64,000 nucleotides of DNA. It comes from Streptomyces sp. SAI-135. Lineage in GTDB: Bacteria; Actinomycetota; Actinomycetes; Streptomycetales; Streptomycetaceae. Positions 8,483 through 17,739 of this stretch are shown one piece after another; position 1 is the stretch's first letter, and each line of letters starts with the position of its first letter. The DNA lies in contig NZ_JARXYP010000002.1 in the NCBI RefSeq assembly GCF_029893805.1, positions 62,001-126,000 of the forward strand, in the 5' to 3' direction. Made by a program: the position numbers and the translations under genes. The notes beneath the pieces were generated by a model. The model was not told the origin of the DNA, did no database searches, and worked only from the letters and a program-made list of their open reading frames with translations.

Positions 8483-9430
8483 ATGCTTGATGTACGACGG
8501 CTGCGCATGCTGCAGCACCTGGCCGCATACGGGACGATCGCCGCCACGGCCGACGCGCTGCACCTGACCGGCCCGGCTGTGTCGCAGCAGCTGGCTGTCC
8601 TGGAGCGCGAGGCCGGCGTGCCGGTGGTCGAAAAGCGTGGACGCAGGCTGTGCCTGACCCCTGCCGGTGAACTCCTGGTGGCGCACGCGGAGGTGATCCT
8701 CGGCGACCTCGCCGCCGCGGAGTCAGATCTGGCCGCCCTGCGGGGCGGGCATCACGGGGTGCTGCGCGTGACTGCCTTCGCTTCTGTCGCGCGCACACTG
8801 CTGCCCCGCGTGTACCAGTTGCTCGCCCGGCCCGTGGGCGAGACAGCGCCCAGGCTCACGGTCCGGCTCGACGAGCAGGAACCAGACCAGGCGCTGGAGG
8901 CGCTGCAAAAGCACCGGGCCGACGTGGTCGTGGCTCACAGTTATACGGTGCTGCCCCGCAATTTCCCGCAGAACAGTCGCCAGGACGTTCTCATGGAAGA
9001 TCCTGTGCTGCTGTGCCTGCACCCGGACCGCGCCCGCAGTCTCGGGCTGTCCCCCGGGCAGCCGGCGGACCTGGCCCGGCTCGCTGACGCCCCGTGGCTC
9101 ACCCCCAGTCCTGAGGTTTCCTGTTACGAGATGATCCAGCGGACCTGCGGGACGGCGGGCTTCGTCCCCGACATCCGGGTCCGCAGCAGCGACTTCGCGG
9201 TACTGGTGGCTCTTGTCGCCGCGGACGCCGGCGTCGCACTGGCTCCCCGTCTGGCCATCCCCGAATCTCACGACGGGGTCAGCCTGCATCCCCTGCTCGC
9301 GCCGGTCACCCGCACCATCTGCACCGTCGTCCGTTCCGGCAGTACCAGTAATCCTGACGTGCATCTGTTCCGTTCGCTTCTCGAACAGGCAGTTGCTCAG
9401 CACGAACCCACCCAGCGGGACCAGATCTGA
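8483..9430 (+). CDS. LysR-family transcriptional regulator
   Basis: The protein has 315 residues. The N-terminal winged HTH includes LHLTGPAVSQQLAVLEREAG, and a periplasmic-binding-like effector domain follows from about residue 90. It starts at ATG 8483 after GAAGAGGT, directly downstream of the EamA transporter. LysR proteins next to EamA exporters commonly switch them on in response to the exported compound; that role is inferred here. The arrangement with gene and regulator in the same direction is less usual than divergent pairs. Confidence 0.88.
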   Translation: MLDVRRLRMLQHLAAYGTIAATADALHLTGPAVSQQLAVLEREAGVPVVEKRGRRLCLTPAGELLVAHAEVILGDLAAAESDLAALRGGHHGVLRVTAFASVARTLLPRVYQLLARPVGETAPRLTVRLDEQEPDQALEALQKHRADVVVAHSYTVLPRNFPQNSRQDVLMEDPVLLCLHPDRARSLGLSPGQPADLARLADAPWLTPSPEVSCYEMIQRTCGTAGFVPDIRVRSSDFAVLVALVAADAGVALAPRLAIPESHDGVSLHPLLAPVTRTICTVVRSGSTSNPDVHLFRSLLEQAVAQHEPTQRDQI

Positions 9431-9723
9431 CAGCGTGCTCGAGAACAGCGCGGTTGGACGGCTTGGCCCAGTGGGCTCTGTGCCCTGAAACCTGCCTCCT
9501 GTGCAGCCGCAGGACTGCAGAGCATGCCGTTGCGGGCCGGCCGGACGGGCATCCAACGGGCACGCGACCGGACTGCCCCGGCGCCGCTGCTGGTCGGTGT
9601 CAGCGCATATCGGAAGGTCTGACTCGGTCGGGCGCCGTGGTTCTCCCGCCTGCACGTCGAGGTGGTTTTGTGTTCCGTCGCGTGTCTTCCGCCTCCCCTC
9701 CGCTGCCAGATCGGGGTGAGGGT

Positions 9724-10527
9724 TCAGCTCGGCTTGCGGGCCGTCAGCAGGTTGGAGACGAAAGGAACCTTGAATCCTTCGGGAGTCTGGTAGGCACTGA
9801 GGCTGTCGGTGATGGCTTGGGCGATCACCGGGATCGTGTCGGGGGCCCTGCTCGCGATCTCCGCGCCGAAGGGCAGGGCTGTGAGGTGTGCGGCGGCGAA
9901 CGCCGGCAGGGCAGGCAGCACAACGTCGGCGGTGATTTCCTCGGCCGCCAGGTGCACGAGGCCCGCGGCTGTCGCCGCCTGGAGAAACCGCTGCTTGGTC
10001 AGGGCGAACGCCGCAGGCGGCGCGGAGTCGTCGGTGTGTCCAGGGTCGGCGGCCCGCGCCGCCTGGCCCTGCGCCTCATGGTAGGGAGACCGACCGCGCG
10101 GCGCCCACGCCGTGGCGGCAAGGCGCCCGCCCGGGCGCAGCACTCGACCGATCTCGGTCAGTGCAGCGCACAGGTCGGGGAAGAACTGAAGACCCTGCTG
10201 GCACACCACCACATCGAACTCCGCGTCGGCGAACGGCATCGCGTCGGCGGGCGCGCGCACCAGCGTGGTCGGCGGGACAAGACGGCGTGCGGCGACATCG
10301 AGCATGGCCTGGTTGACGTCCACTCCGACCACCCGGCCGGATGCTCCGGCCCGCTCGGCCGCGGCAAAGGTCAAGTAGCCAGTGCCGCACGCCAGGTCGA
10401 GGACCGCGTCGCCTTCGCCGACTTCACTCGCCAGAGCCGCCACGAACGGTGCCATCAGAGGCAGGGAGTGGGCGTCGTACCTCTCCGCAGCATCCCCGTC
10501 CAACTGAAACTGCAGCCCTGGCTTCAT
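9724..10527 (-). CDS. Class I SAM-dependent methyltransferase
   Basis: The protein has 267 residues, with motif I VLDLACGTGYLT (about residues 43-54), the acidic ribose-binding VVGVDVNQ and motif 'ADAMPFADAEFDVVVC', a standard Methyltransf_11/UbiE-like fold. It probably methylates a small molecule; nothing in the sequence identifies the substrate. It lies head-to-tail after the ketopantoate-reductase-like gene and faces the LysR gene across a 293-nt gap that shows no further gene. Confidence 0.85.
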   Translation of the reverse strand: MKPGLQFQLDGDAAERYDAHSLPLMAPFVAALASEVGEGDAVLDLACGTGYLTFAAAERAGASGRVVGVDVNQAMLDVAARRLVPPTTLVRAPADAMPFADAEFDVVVCQQGLQFFPDLCAALTEIGRVLRPGGRLAATAWAPRGRSPYHEAQGQAARAADPGHTDDSAPPAAFALTKQRFLQAATAAGLVHLAAEEITADVVLPALPAFAAAHLTALPFGAEIASRAPDTIPVIAQAITDSLSAYQTPEGFKVPFVSNLLTARKPS

Positions 10528-10629
10528 TGAGGTTCCTCAGCTCTTCGGTGTGTGCGGTCGTCGATGCCGATCGCGAATGGTGAGGCCGGCCGGTGCCAGT
10601 CGGTCGCCGCTGTATGTCGCGGCGGCGCG

Positions 10630-11553
10630 TCAGGCGAGTGCGGCCTCGTGAACACGCAGCCGTACGGCCGCTGCACGCAGCAGCGGTACGGACAAGCCAT
10701 GCTGGGCCGCGACCCGGCACAGGCCACCGATGATCGGCTCGACCTCGGTGGTCTGGTTGTGTCGGAAGTCGCGGTACAGCGAGGTGGCGAACGCCGAGCC
10801 GGGAGAGGTCAGCGTCGAGGTGACCTGGGCGACCGCGTCGCCCCGGGCGGGATGGCCGGCAGCTTCCAGTACCGAGGCCGTCTCCGCGATGACGTCCCGG
10901 ATCGCGTCGGTGCCGTCCGTGACGGGGTTGATCTGGCCGACGTGACCGCCGAGCAGCACAGTTGCCGCTCCTCCGGCTCCCATGAACAGCCACTTTTCCC
11001 ACATGTCCTGTTGGATCGTGGTGGAGGCGACCGTCTCGAAGGGGGCCGGCGCGAACGTCTTGGTGATGGCTTCCACCCGGTCCGTGACCGAGCCCGACAG
11101 TTCCCCGACGGTGATCCTTGCGGCGGGCGTGAGCTGCCGTATGGCACCGTCGGTGTCCAACTGCGTGGCCACCAGACAGACGCCGCCCAGCAGGTGCCGA
11201 GCGCCGAAACGGTCGCCGATGGCGTCGAGATGGTCGATGCCGTTGAGTAGCGGCACGACACTTGTGCCGGGACCCACTGCGGGGGCCATGTCTTCCAGGG
11301 CCGCGGCGACGGCGGTGGACTTCACGGCGAGGATTACGACGTCGAACGGCTCGCGCAATGTCTGCGCGGTGATGGTGGGGACGGGCGTCGTCGTCCTCGT
11401 TCCGTCGGCGCCGACGAGGGTGATGCCCTCCGACCGCAGGCGCTCGGCGCGCGCTGCGCGCACCAGAAACGTCACATCCACCCCTGCGCGGGCGAGCAGG
11501 GTTCCGAAGTGGCCGCCGACCGCTCCGGCGCCGACGACAAGTACACGCACCAT
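10630..11553 (-). CDS. Ketopantoate reductase family oxidoreductase (ApbA/PanE-like)
   Basis: The protein has about 307 residues. The N-terminal Rossmann motif VLVVGAGAVGGHFG binds NADP(H). A VILAVKST motif follows, then the C-terminal helical domain with the family Lys in MWEKWLF and a catalytic-region 'NPVTDGT' segment. ApbA/PanE enzymes reduce 2-dehydropantoate or related 2-oxo compounds; as cargo of an element, this is probably a paralogue, not the housekeeping enzyme. The start is taken at ATG 11553 after GGGAGTG. It is upstream of the methyltransferase with a 102-nt gap. Confidence 0.8.
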   Translation of the reverse strand: MVRVLVVGAGAVGGHFGTLLARAGVDVTFLVRAARAERLRSEGITLVGADGTRTTTPVPTITAQTLREPFDVVILAVKSTAVAAALEDMAPAVGPGTSVVPLLNGIDHLDAIGDRFGARHLLGGVCLVATQLDTDGAIRQLTPAARITVGELSGSVTDRVEAITKTFAPAPFETVASTTIQQDMWEKWLFMGAGGAATVLLGGHVGQINPVTDGTDAIRDVIAETASVLEAAGHPARGDAVAQVTSTLTSPGSAFATSLYRDFRHNQTTEVEPIIGGLCRVAAQHGLSVPLLRAAAVRLRVHEAALA

Positions 11554-11803
11554 GGTCACTCCCAAGATTCTGAAGATTGTCGAAACTGCTCACTTCCTGG
11601 CGAGGAAGCAAGACCGGCTGCCCTCCGCTCATGGGAGAGATGAGCGCCCCGGCTGGGGGTTGTACGCCGCGGCCGCCTGAGCGGCGCAGGACCACGTCGG
11701 CAGAGACTGCACCGACAGCCCGCTGGTAGCGGCCTTTCGGACCGGGTCTGAGGCTCCGGCATCGCTTCGGCCGCCCGCTGCAGGCGGACGACCAGGACCT
11801 GCC

Positions 11804-12370
11804 TCAGGCAAGCAGGGGGGCCAGTTCCGCGACCACGTCGTCGAGTGGCTGCAGGCTGCCTTGGAGGCGGCACAAAAGCACAGCGCCCTCCACCGCGGAG
11901 ATTCCGAGCGTGGCCAGCGATGCGGCCCGCTCGGGTGTGCGTCCCGCCCGCATGAACGCTGTCACCAGGAGATCGCTCCAGCGCGCGAAAACGCTCCTGA
12001 CGGCCTCCTTCGCTTCCGGGACGAGATGCTCGTCGTCAACAGCTGCGGCGACGATCGGGCAGCCCGCACGGAAGCCGGAAGCAGTGAGTCTGCTTTTCCA
12101 GAAGTCGGCGAACGCGGTCAGCGCCTCCTGCGGACCGGCACCGTCGCTCGCCCGTTCCATCGTCTCCCGCAGGCGCTCCCCGGCCAGTTCGACGGCTGCC
12201 GTGAGCAGCTCGTTGCGGCCGCCGGGAAAGTGGTAGTACACGGAACCGCGCGGAGCGCCACTGTCAGCCAGGACGGCGTCAAGAGTCACCGCTCCGGCAC
12301 TCTGCCGCTGCAACAGCCCGATCGTGCTGTCGAGCATCAGCTGCCGAGTCGACGGTTTCGCCTTCCCCAT
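11804..12370 (-). CDS. TetR/AcrR-family regulator
   Basis: The protein has about 188 residues. The N-terminal HTH contains VTLDAVLADSGAPRGSVYYHFPGG, typical of TetR proteins with a 'GS(V/I)YYHF' recognition helix. The C-terminal ligand domain includes GCPIVAAAVD, typical of the LfrR/YxaF-like subgroup. The ATG at 12370 has AAGGG about 8 nt upstream; a GTG nine bases earlier is possible. A double inverted repeat directly upstream (12396-12423) suggests autoregulation. Probable targets are itself and the SDR gene at 12820 in the other direction. Confidence 0.85.
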   Translation of the reverse strand: MGKAKPSTRQLMLDSTIGLLQRQSAGAVTLDAVLADSGAPRGSVYYHFPGGRNELLTAAVELAGERLRETMERASDGAGPQEALTAFADFWKSRLTASGFRAGCPIVAAAVDDEHLVPEAKEAVRSVFARWSDLLVTAFMRAGRTPERAASLATLGISAVEGAVLLCRLQGSLQPLDDVVAELAPLLA

Positions 12371-12395
12371 CTCACTCACCCTTCAGGAGCTCACG

Positions 12396-12423
12396 ATTAT
12401 GTAATCTAGCATAATCCAGATTA
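12396..12423. promoter_or_regulatory. Interlocked inverted repeats, probable TetR operator
   Basis: ATTATG (12396-12401) pairs with CATAAT (12410-12415), and TAATCT (12402-12407) pairs with AGATTA (12418-12423). The two overlapping inverted repeats sit 26 bp upstream of the TetR start, in an AT-rich island, as expected for an autoregulatory operator. Confidence 0.5.
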
Positions 12424-12819
12424 AGGTGATGGGCACACGAAGGGGGCAGGTCGGCTACTTGCAGGCCGGTCGGCCACCGCTGCCGGACGATCCCCGGCGG
12501 AGCGTGGCCGGACCCTGACACGGAGCTTCAAGGCCGATCGGCGCGCCCGCCTCGCGGTGGTGTCGCCCAGGGCGGAAGTCGGCTGCCAGTTCATCCCGCC
12601 GGTCACTCTTCGTACGAGACCACGCCGCACGGCTCGCAACTGGCCCGGCTAGACACCGAAGGTCTGACAGCACCGCCCGCACCAGGCAGTTCGTCGGCCG
12701 GCTGGGCATCCAACGCAGCAAGAGACGAAGGCGATCTACGTGAGTTCGCCGTCGATGATGCCCTCCTCCGTACCGAAGCAGTGGACGAAGGAGGGACCGC
12801 AAACAATGAGAGGGATTGC
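12424..12819. other. Intergenic region, no convincing gene
   Basis: These roughly 400 bases separate the divergent TetR and SDR genes. Frames on both strands are short and have no recognisable family motif or ribosome site. The region presumably holds the SDR promoter; a good ribosome site (AGAGGG) is present just before 12820. Confidence 0.4.
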
Positions 12820-13620
12820 ATGCACGCCGTCGACTATCAGGGACAGACCACACTCATCACCGGCGCCAGTGCGGGCCTGGGAGCGGAGTTCGCCCGCCGG
12901 CTCGCCGCCCGGGGCTCGGACCTGGTGCTGGTGGCCCGACGGAAGGACCGGCTGGAAAAGCTGGCGGAGGCGCTCTCCACCGAGCACGGCGTCATGGTGA
13001 CAGCGATCGCTGCCGATCTCAGCCTGCCGCATGCCGGGCAGACACTGCTCGAGGAGACCGACCGACTCGGTCTGCGCGTCACAAGCCTGATCAACAACGC
13101 CGGATTCGGGACCTACGGTGCGTTCCACATGGAAGACGCTGACCGGCTCGGCGACGAGATCACCGTGAACGTGGCCAGTGTTGTCAGCATCAGCCGGGCG
13201 TACATCGAGCGCCTACGACAGGCTGGCATCGGCATCCTCATCAACGTGGCCAGCAACGCCGCTTACCAGCCCAACCCGCTCCTGGCCGTCTACGGCGCGA
13301 CCAGGGCGTTCGTGCTGAACTTCACCGAGGCTCTGTGGTTTGAGTCGGTTGGCACAGGTCTCAAGGTGCTCGCACTGTCTCCGGGCCCGACGCAAACTGA
13401 GTTCTTCGACGTCATCGGCACGACCAATGCCTCAGGCAACACCGTGCTCCAAACGCCCCGGCAGGTCGTTGAGAAGGCCCTGCACACCCTCGACCGACGC
13501 AACCCGCCTCCAAGCATCATCAGCGGTCGCCGCAACCACCTCCAGGCCCTGTCGGTTCGACTGCTCACCCGTCGGCGTGCCGCCCTCACCGTCGGGGCGA
13601 TGATGAAGCCGGCGAACTGA
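12820..13620 (+). CDS. Short-chain dehydrogenase/reductase with Y-x-x-x-R active site
   Basis: The protein has 266 residues. The N-terminal GASAGLGAEFARRLAARG is the NAD(P)-binding glycine motif of SDRs, followed by NNAGFGTYG. The catalytic region reads VYGATRAFV: the Tyr is present but the nearly universal Lys four residues later is Arg (codon AGG). Relatives in this subgroup normally read YGATKAF. The substitution could reduce activity or be tolerated. ATG 12820 is chosen because AGAGGG lies 5 nt upstream. Confidence 0.85.
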   Translation: MHAVDYQGQTTLITGASAGLGAEFARRLAARGSDLVLVARRKDRLEKLAEALSTEHGVMVTAIAADLSLPHAGQTLLEETDRLGLRVTSLINNAGFGTYGAFHMEDADRLGDEITVNVASVVSISRAYIERLRQAGIGILINVASNAAYQPNPLLAVYGATRAFVLNFTEALWFESVGTGLKVLALSPGPTQTEFFDVIGTTNASGNTVLQTPRQVVEKALHTLDRRNPPPSIISGRRNHLQALSVRLLTRRRAALTVGAMMKPAN

Positions 13621-13674
13621 ACACGCAGGCCGAGCCAGGGAAACCCACTCCGACGGCAGGCCCGCAGGACAGAT

Positions 13675-13800
13675 GCTGACGCCGCGCACTTGGAGCAGGG
13701 CGGGCTCGTTGTCCGCACGGTCTGCGGCCGGAGGTGTCGCCGCGGGTGGAGTACGAACTCACTCCGATCGGGCGCAGCTTAGTGAACGTGGCTCCGGCGG
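13675..13800 (+). pseudogene. HxlR-family regulator remnant
   Basis: Two adjacent frames together read LEQGGLVVRTV and then VSPRVEYELTPIGRSL, which is the wing and C-terminal strand of an HxlR regulator. A one-base frameshift separates the pieces and nothing upstream supplies the HTH. It is a short relic next to the SDR gene, possibly its former regulator. Confidence 0.5.
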
Positions 13801-14083
13801 AGTGGGCGATCGAGCGTGATCCGGAGATCGAGCGCAGTCAGGGCGACTACCACTCCCGTCAGGCTGATCACGTGCAGCCGGCCGCACGTCCGGACCGTCT
13901 CCACCCAGGGGTGGAGAAACGCGCCTTGGGCGGCGGCACTTCCACCCGCTGTCGACCCGCGGTGCGATGTCGGGCGTGGGCAGGTTGCGCAGGATGGGGT
14001 GTGTTCCCGCCCGCCACCTGCAGCGATCGCTCGCCCCTTCACCTGTGTGACGTGATCCTGTAGGGCAGAAGAAGGTGCATCCC
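13801..14083. other. Intergenic region, no gene seen
   Basis: Between the HxlR relic and the DUF998 gene no frame carries a family motif. It ends with GAAGAAGG, the probable ribosome site for the gene at 14084. Confidence 0.35.
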
Positions 14084-14824
14084 ATGGCTGTTTCGGACAG
14101 GTCGTTCACACCTCACGCACGTACCCGCTCGTCCCTAGCGCGTGCCGGGGCCCCCGGCACGGCGGTCACCGGGCGTCGCATGGCAGGCGCGTTCTTGCTG
14201 TTCTCGTCGTTCCAGTGGTTCCTCGTGCAGGCTGCCGTGGCCGCGGGGTGGCGGACGCCATACTCACTGAGCAGGAACTTCATCAGTGACCTCGGGGCAT
14301 TGCACTGCGCCCGGTTCCCGTCCGGCACCGGTCCCTACGTCTGCTCACCGGCGCACTCGGTGATGAACGTGTCGATCGTCCTGTGGGGCGTGACCTGGGC
14401 CGTAGGGGCGCTGCTGACCGCCGAGCGCGGGCACCTGACGGGGAACGTGCTCTTGGCCGTCGGCGGCCTGGGCACCGTCCTGGTCGGCGTGTGGCCCGAG
14501 GACACGAACCTGACGGTCCATGCGCTGGGGGCCCTGATCCACACGGTGGTCGGGGGTGCGGGCATGGCCGTCATCGGTCTTCGGCGTCTGCGCCGTGGCC
14601 ACGCCCTGAGCGGGGTGCTGAGCATCCTGGTGTTCGTCGCTGCTGTCGTCGGTATCGCAGCCACCGGCATGGCTGCGGATTCCGGGTCCCTCCTGCATGT
14701 CGGTCTGGGTGTCTGGGAGCGCATCGGCATCTGGCCGCAGGCCGCCTGGCTGACTGTGGCGGGCGTCGGTACCGCATGGGCGGCCGTGGCGCGCAAGGAA
14801 ACAGCGGCGCCGAAGGCCGCGTGA
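14084..14824 (+). CDS. DUF998 family membrane protein
   Basis: The protein has about 246 residues. After an Arg-rich N-terminus there are six hydrophobic segments. The motif YSLSRNFISDLG is characteristic of DUF998 integral membrane proteins, and Cys-containing loops (LHCARFP, YVCSPAH) follow. The function of the family is unknown. It precedes a two-component system by 131 nt in the same direction, so it may be in the same transcription unit or a target of that system. Confidence 0.75.
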   Translation: MAVSDRSFTPHARTRSSLARAGAPGTAVTGRRMAGAFLLFSSFQWFLVQAAVAAGWRTPYSLSRNFISDLGALHCARFPSGTGPYVCSPAHSVMNVSIVLWGVTWAVGALLTAERGHLTGNVLLAVGGLGTVLVGVWPEDTNLTVHALGALIHTVVGGAGMAVIGLRRLRRGHALSGVLSILVFVAAVVGIAATGMAADSGSLLHVGLGVWERIGIWPQAAWLTVAGVGTAWAAVARKETAAPKAA

Positions 14825-14955
14825 ACTCCTGGGCTCACCGTTCGCACCTCCGGGCCTGCGTCCCCCACCTGGGCGGATGGGCCCGGTGGTGCGGTGCGCG
14901 TCGTCGGGGGCATGGCCCTATTGGCTGTGAGCGGACGAGGAAGGGAAGAGCGGCG

Positions 14956-16227
14956 ATGATGAATGTCCCGGATGCCACCACCAGGCCCCACGAGAGGCTG
15001 CGGGAGCGGCGCGGACTGGTGGGTGCGGTGGCCATGCTGATCAGCGTCGCGGTGTCCGTGCCTGCCGCGCCCGGCACCTGGGGCAAAGTGATCGTCGGTG
15101 TCCTCGGGGCGGTGGCCGTGGTGGGAACCCTTTGGGGCCAGCGCGCCTCCTCGGCACGGCAGGCGGTCGTGGGCTTGTCGCTGACGATCGTCACCGGATT
15201 CGCGATCACCGCCCTGGCGCCCGCGGGGCTGGGCGAGGTGCCGATCCTGTTCGGTGTCGCGTTCCTTCCCACCCGGATCGCTCCCGGTCCGGCCCGGGCT
15301 GCGGTGATGGCCGCGGTGGCCACCGGGTTCGGCGTGCTGATCATGATCATCACCGGTAGCTGGGCCGGCCTGCTGGCGGGTGCCGCCGCGTGGATCCTGG
15401 CCGACCGATTTGTCGAGCACGCCGCGCTGGAGGCCGAACGCAACCGTGCGATAGCGCTCCTCGCGGAGGTGGAGGCGTCGCGCGAGGCGCAGAAGGAGGC
15501 GGCAGCCATGGAGGAGCGCACCCGGATCGTCCGGGAAATGCACGATGTGCTGGCGCACAGTTTGGCCGCTCTGTCGATGCAGCTCCAGGGCCTGCGAGCG
15601 GTCGCCGCCCGGGAGGGGGTCGGCAAGTCCCTGACAGGGCCGCTTGACCGGGCTGCTGATCTGGCGCGGGACGGCGTGCAGGAGGTGCGGGCAGCGGTGG
15701 GAGCGCTGCGCGGTGGCCCGCTGCGCGGCGTGGACGACCTCGCTGCCTTGGTCGAGCACTACCCCGGCACGGTCCGGATGCGGGTCGCCGGCCAGGCGGG
15801 CAGGCTGTCGCCGGAGGGGGGCCACGCGGTCTACCGCGCCGTGCAGGAAGCACTGACGAATGCGGCGCGCTACGCCACGGGTAGTCCCGTCGATGTGAAC
15901 GTGGCCTGGGAGCCGGACCAACTGCGCCTCGCTGTCCGCGATTACGGGCTGCCTCCCCGCGGTGTCCCGACGGGAGTGCGGGGAAGCGGCACGGGACTGC
16001 GTGGCATGAGTGAGCGGATCGAAGCCGTCGGGGGTTCGCTCAGCACTGGCCCCGCGCCGGAGGGGCCGGGCTGGCGGATCGTGCTGCGTGTGCCCGCCGC
16101 GGTGCCGACGGGAGACGGCCCCGCCACGCTCGACGCCGGGGTCGGCGGCGGCCGTGTGGGGGAGACAATGGTGGACGGCTTGGGCACGGACGGCGGGCTG
16201 GGCCGCGTAGGGAAGGAGAGCACGTGA
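14956..16227 (+). CDS. NarL-type sensor histidine kinase
   Basis: The protein has 423 residues. Four to five hydrophobic segments occupy residues 20-150. The HisKA_3 dimerisation/phosphoacceptor helix contains REMHDVLAHSL, with the phosphorylatable His near residue 196. The HATPase domain shows AVQEALTNAARYA (N box) and GSGTGLRGMSER (G box). It starts at ATG 14956 after GGAAGAG. Its TGA overlaps the response regulator start by GTGA, so the pair is co-translated. The signal sensed is unknown; the absence of a large extracellular domain suggests a membrane-embedded or cell-envelope cue. Confidence 0.92.
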   Translation: MMNVPDATTRPHERLRERRGLVGAVAMLISVAVSVPAAPGTWGKVIVGVLGAVAVVGTLWGQRASSARQAVVGLSLTIVTGFAITALAPAGLGEVPILFGVAFLPTRIAPGPARAAVMAAVATGFGVLIMIITGSWAGLLAGAAAWILADRFVEHAALEAERNRAIALLAEVEASREAQKEAAAMEERTRIVREMHDVLAHSLAALSMQLQGLRAVAAREGVGKSLTGPLDRAADLARDGVQEVRAAVGALRGGPLRGVDDLAALVEHYPGTVRMRVAGQAGRLSPEGGHAVYRAVQEALTNAARYATGSPVDVNVAWEPDQLRLAVRDYGLPPRGVPTGVRGSGTGLRGMSERIEAVGGSLSTGPAPEGPGWRIVLRVPAAVPTGDGPATLDAGVGGGRVGETMVDGLGTDGGLGRVGKEST

Positions 16228-16919
16228 CCATCCGGGTGGTCGTCGCCGACGACCAGGCCGTCGTGCGCGACGGGGTGGTGCTGCTGCTCGGTTCGGCCGA
16301 GGACATCGAAGTGGTCGGGCAGGCGGACAACGGTCTGGACGCGGTCAACCTGGCGGTGCGCACGCGTCCCGATGTTGTGGTCGTGGATCTGCGGATGCCG
16401 GGGCTGGACGGCACCGGGGTGACGGAGCGGGTGTTGGCCGCGGGGATCGGCGCGCGGGTCCTGGTGCTGACCACCTATGCGGACGACGATGCGGTGCTGC
16501 CTGCGCTGCGGGCCGGAGCAGCCGGATATCTCACCAAGGACGCCACAGGCGAGGCTGTGCTGGCCGCCGTACGGGACGTCGCTGCCCGTCGTACCGCACT
16601 GGATCCCGCGGTACAGCGGCGCCTCGTCGAACTCGTCACCCAGCAGCAGGACTCCGCCTCACCGCCCCTACGGCGGGCGAACGACGAGCCCGGCGCGTCG
16701 GCCGGGCTGACGCGCCGCGAGATCGACGTACTGCGGCTGGTCGCCGAAGGCCGCAACAACCGTCAGGTGGCCCGTGATCTGGTGATCAGCGAGGCGACGG
16801 TCAAGACGCACCTCAATCACCTGCTGGCCAAACTCGCGCTGGAGGACCGCGGTGCGCTGATCGCATGGGCGTGGCGCAACGGCCTGACAAGCCCGCAGAA
16901 CGGCTACGGCACACATTGA
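16224..16919 (+). CDS. NarL/LuxR-type response regulator
   Basis: The protein has 231 residues. The receiver domain contains DDQ at the N-terminus, the phosphoacceptor Asp in VVVVDLRMPG (near residue 55), TTYAD and the conserved Lys in YLTKDA. A LuxR-type HTH (LTRREIDVLRLVAEG, then VISEATVKTHLNHLLAKL) forms the C-terminus. It is coupled to the kinase gene by a 4-nt overlap and must be its partner. Targets are probably nearby cargo such as the DUF998 gene. Confidence 0.93.
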   Translation: MTIRVVVADDQAVVRDGVVLLLGSAEDIEVVGQADNGLDAVNLAVRTRPDVVVVDLRMPGLDGTGVTERVLAAGIGARVLVLTTYADDDAVLPALRAGAAGYLTKDATGEAVLAAVRDVAARRTALDPAVQRRLVELVTQQQDSASPPLRRANDEPGASAGLTRREIDVLRLVAEGRNNRQVARDLVISEATVKTHLNHLLAKLALEDRGALIAWAWRNGLTSPQNGYGTH

Positions 16920-17316
16920 AAACCAAGTGGGAGCCGCCCCGTCTCAGCGAGCGCGAGCAGATCCTGAGCGGCCCTTCCTGCTTGGTACCGGACGGCGGCC
17001 AGGCCAGAGACGGGGCCGCCGAACAGGACGGCGTCCACCATCTCCGCCTGGACGAGGCCCGAGAGGACGTGCGCGGCCCGGCGTCAGGCCGCCGAGTCCG
17101 CAGCAAGAACGAAACCGCAGGAAGGATCCGGCGGCGGGGCTGGGCCGAGGCAGAAACAGGGGGAAGCTCGAAGACGCCCGCTGTTCGGCAAACCCGGCAC
17201 TGTCGCTACGCAGTTGCCCCGTCTCCTAGGGAAATTCCGAGGCACACGCTCGCGATCCTGTTGGCCTACTCGAAGCAACAGGTGTCTGACTTCCGCATGC
17301 CATGTCACTCCTCTGG
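16920..17316. other. Intergenic region, no confident gene
   Basis: This gap lies between convergent genes. On the minus strand about 57 codons (near 16915-17080) read without a stop in a protein-like way (HVLSGLVQAEMVD..VRYQAGRAAQDLL), but there is no start, no ribosome site and no recognised family. It may be a decayed gene fragment. Confidence 0.3.
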
Positions 17317-17739
17317 TCAGCGCAAGCGGGGTAGCTTGTGCTCGACCGTGAGAAACCGCAGCTCGGCCGGGCCGTCATTGCACAGGTCATGCAGCAGGTA
17401 CTCCTCGCCGGGGAAGGCGAAGTGCCGCGTGTCGCCTGCTTGGTAGGAGACTCTCCGAGTGGTGCCGTCGTCCGTGTGCTGGATGCTGACTCCATCGGTC
17501 AAGGCCGTCCAGAAGTAATCCAGCATGTGCCGGTGAGCGGCCAGCCGCCCGCCCGGCGGCACGTGGATGTGCCACACCTTCAGTTCATCAGTCTCCGACA
17601 GGACCTCGGAGCCGACCTGGACGTTCATCGCGTTGACCACGAACTCCTGCCGAAGGGCCGGGCTCCAGCCGACGAAGTCCGTAGCGATGATCTCACCGGC
17701 CAGCGGTGTGGTGCGCCTGATGGGCCTGGCGCCGCTCAC
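17317..17739 (-). CDS. Cupin-domain protein
   Basis: The protein has about 140 residues and forms a single double-stranded beta-helix (cupin 2). The first motif appears as VWHIHVPPGGRLAAHRHMLDYF, with His residues able to bind a metal, and the second as a GDTRHFAFPG turn. It starts at GTG 17739, overlapping the TGA of the upstream oxidoreductase (GTGA), so the two are co-translated. It may be a small metal-dependent enzyme or ligand-binding protein working with the NAD(P)-dependent enzyme; the substrate is unknown. Confidence 0.75.
   Translation of the reverse strand: MSGARPIRRTTPLAGEIIATDFVGWSPALRQEFVVNAMNVQVGSEVLSETDELKVWHIHVPPGGRLAAHRHMLDYFWTALTDGVSIQHTDDGTTRRVSYQAGDTRHFAFPGEEYLLHDLCNDGPAELRFLTVEHKLPRLR

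Noticed and set aside
16915..17080. A minus-strand gene between the response regulator and the cupin gene
   Set aside because: About 57 codons look protein-like, but there is no start, the frame is closed by a stop upstream and no family is recognised.
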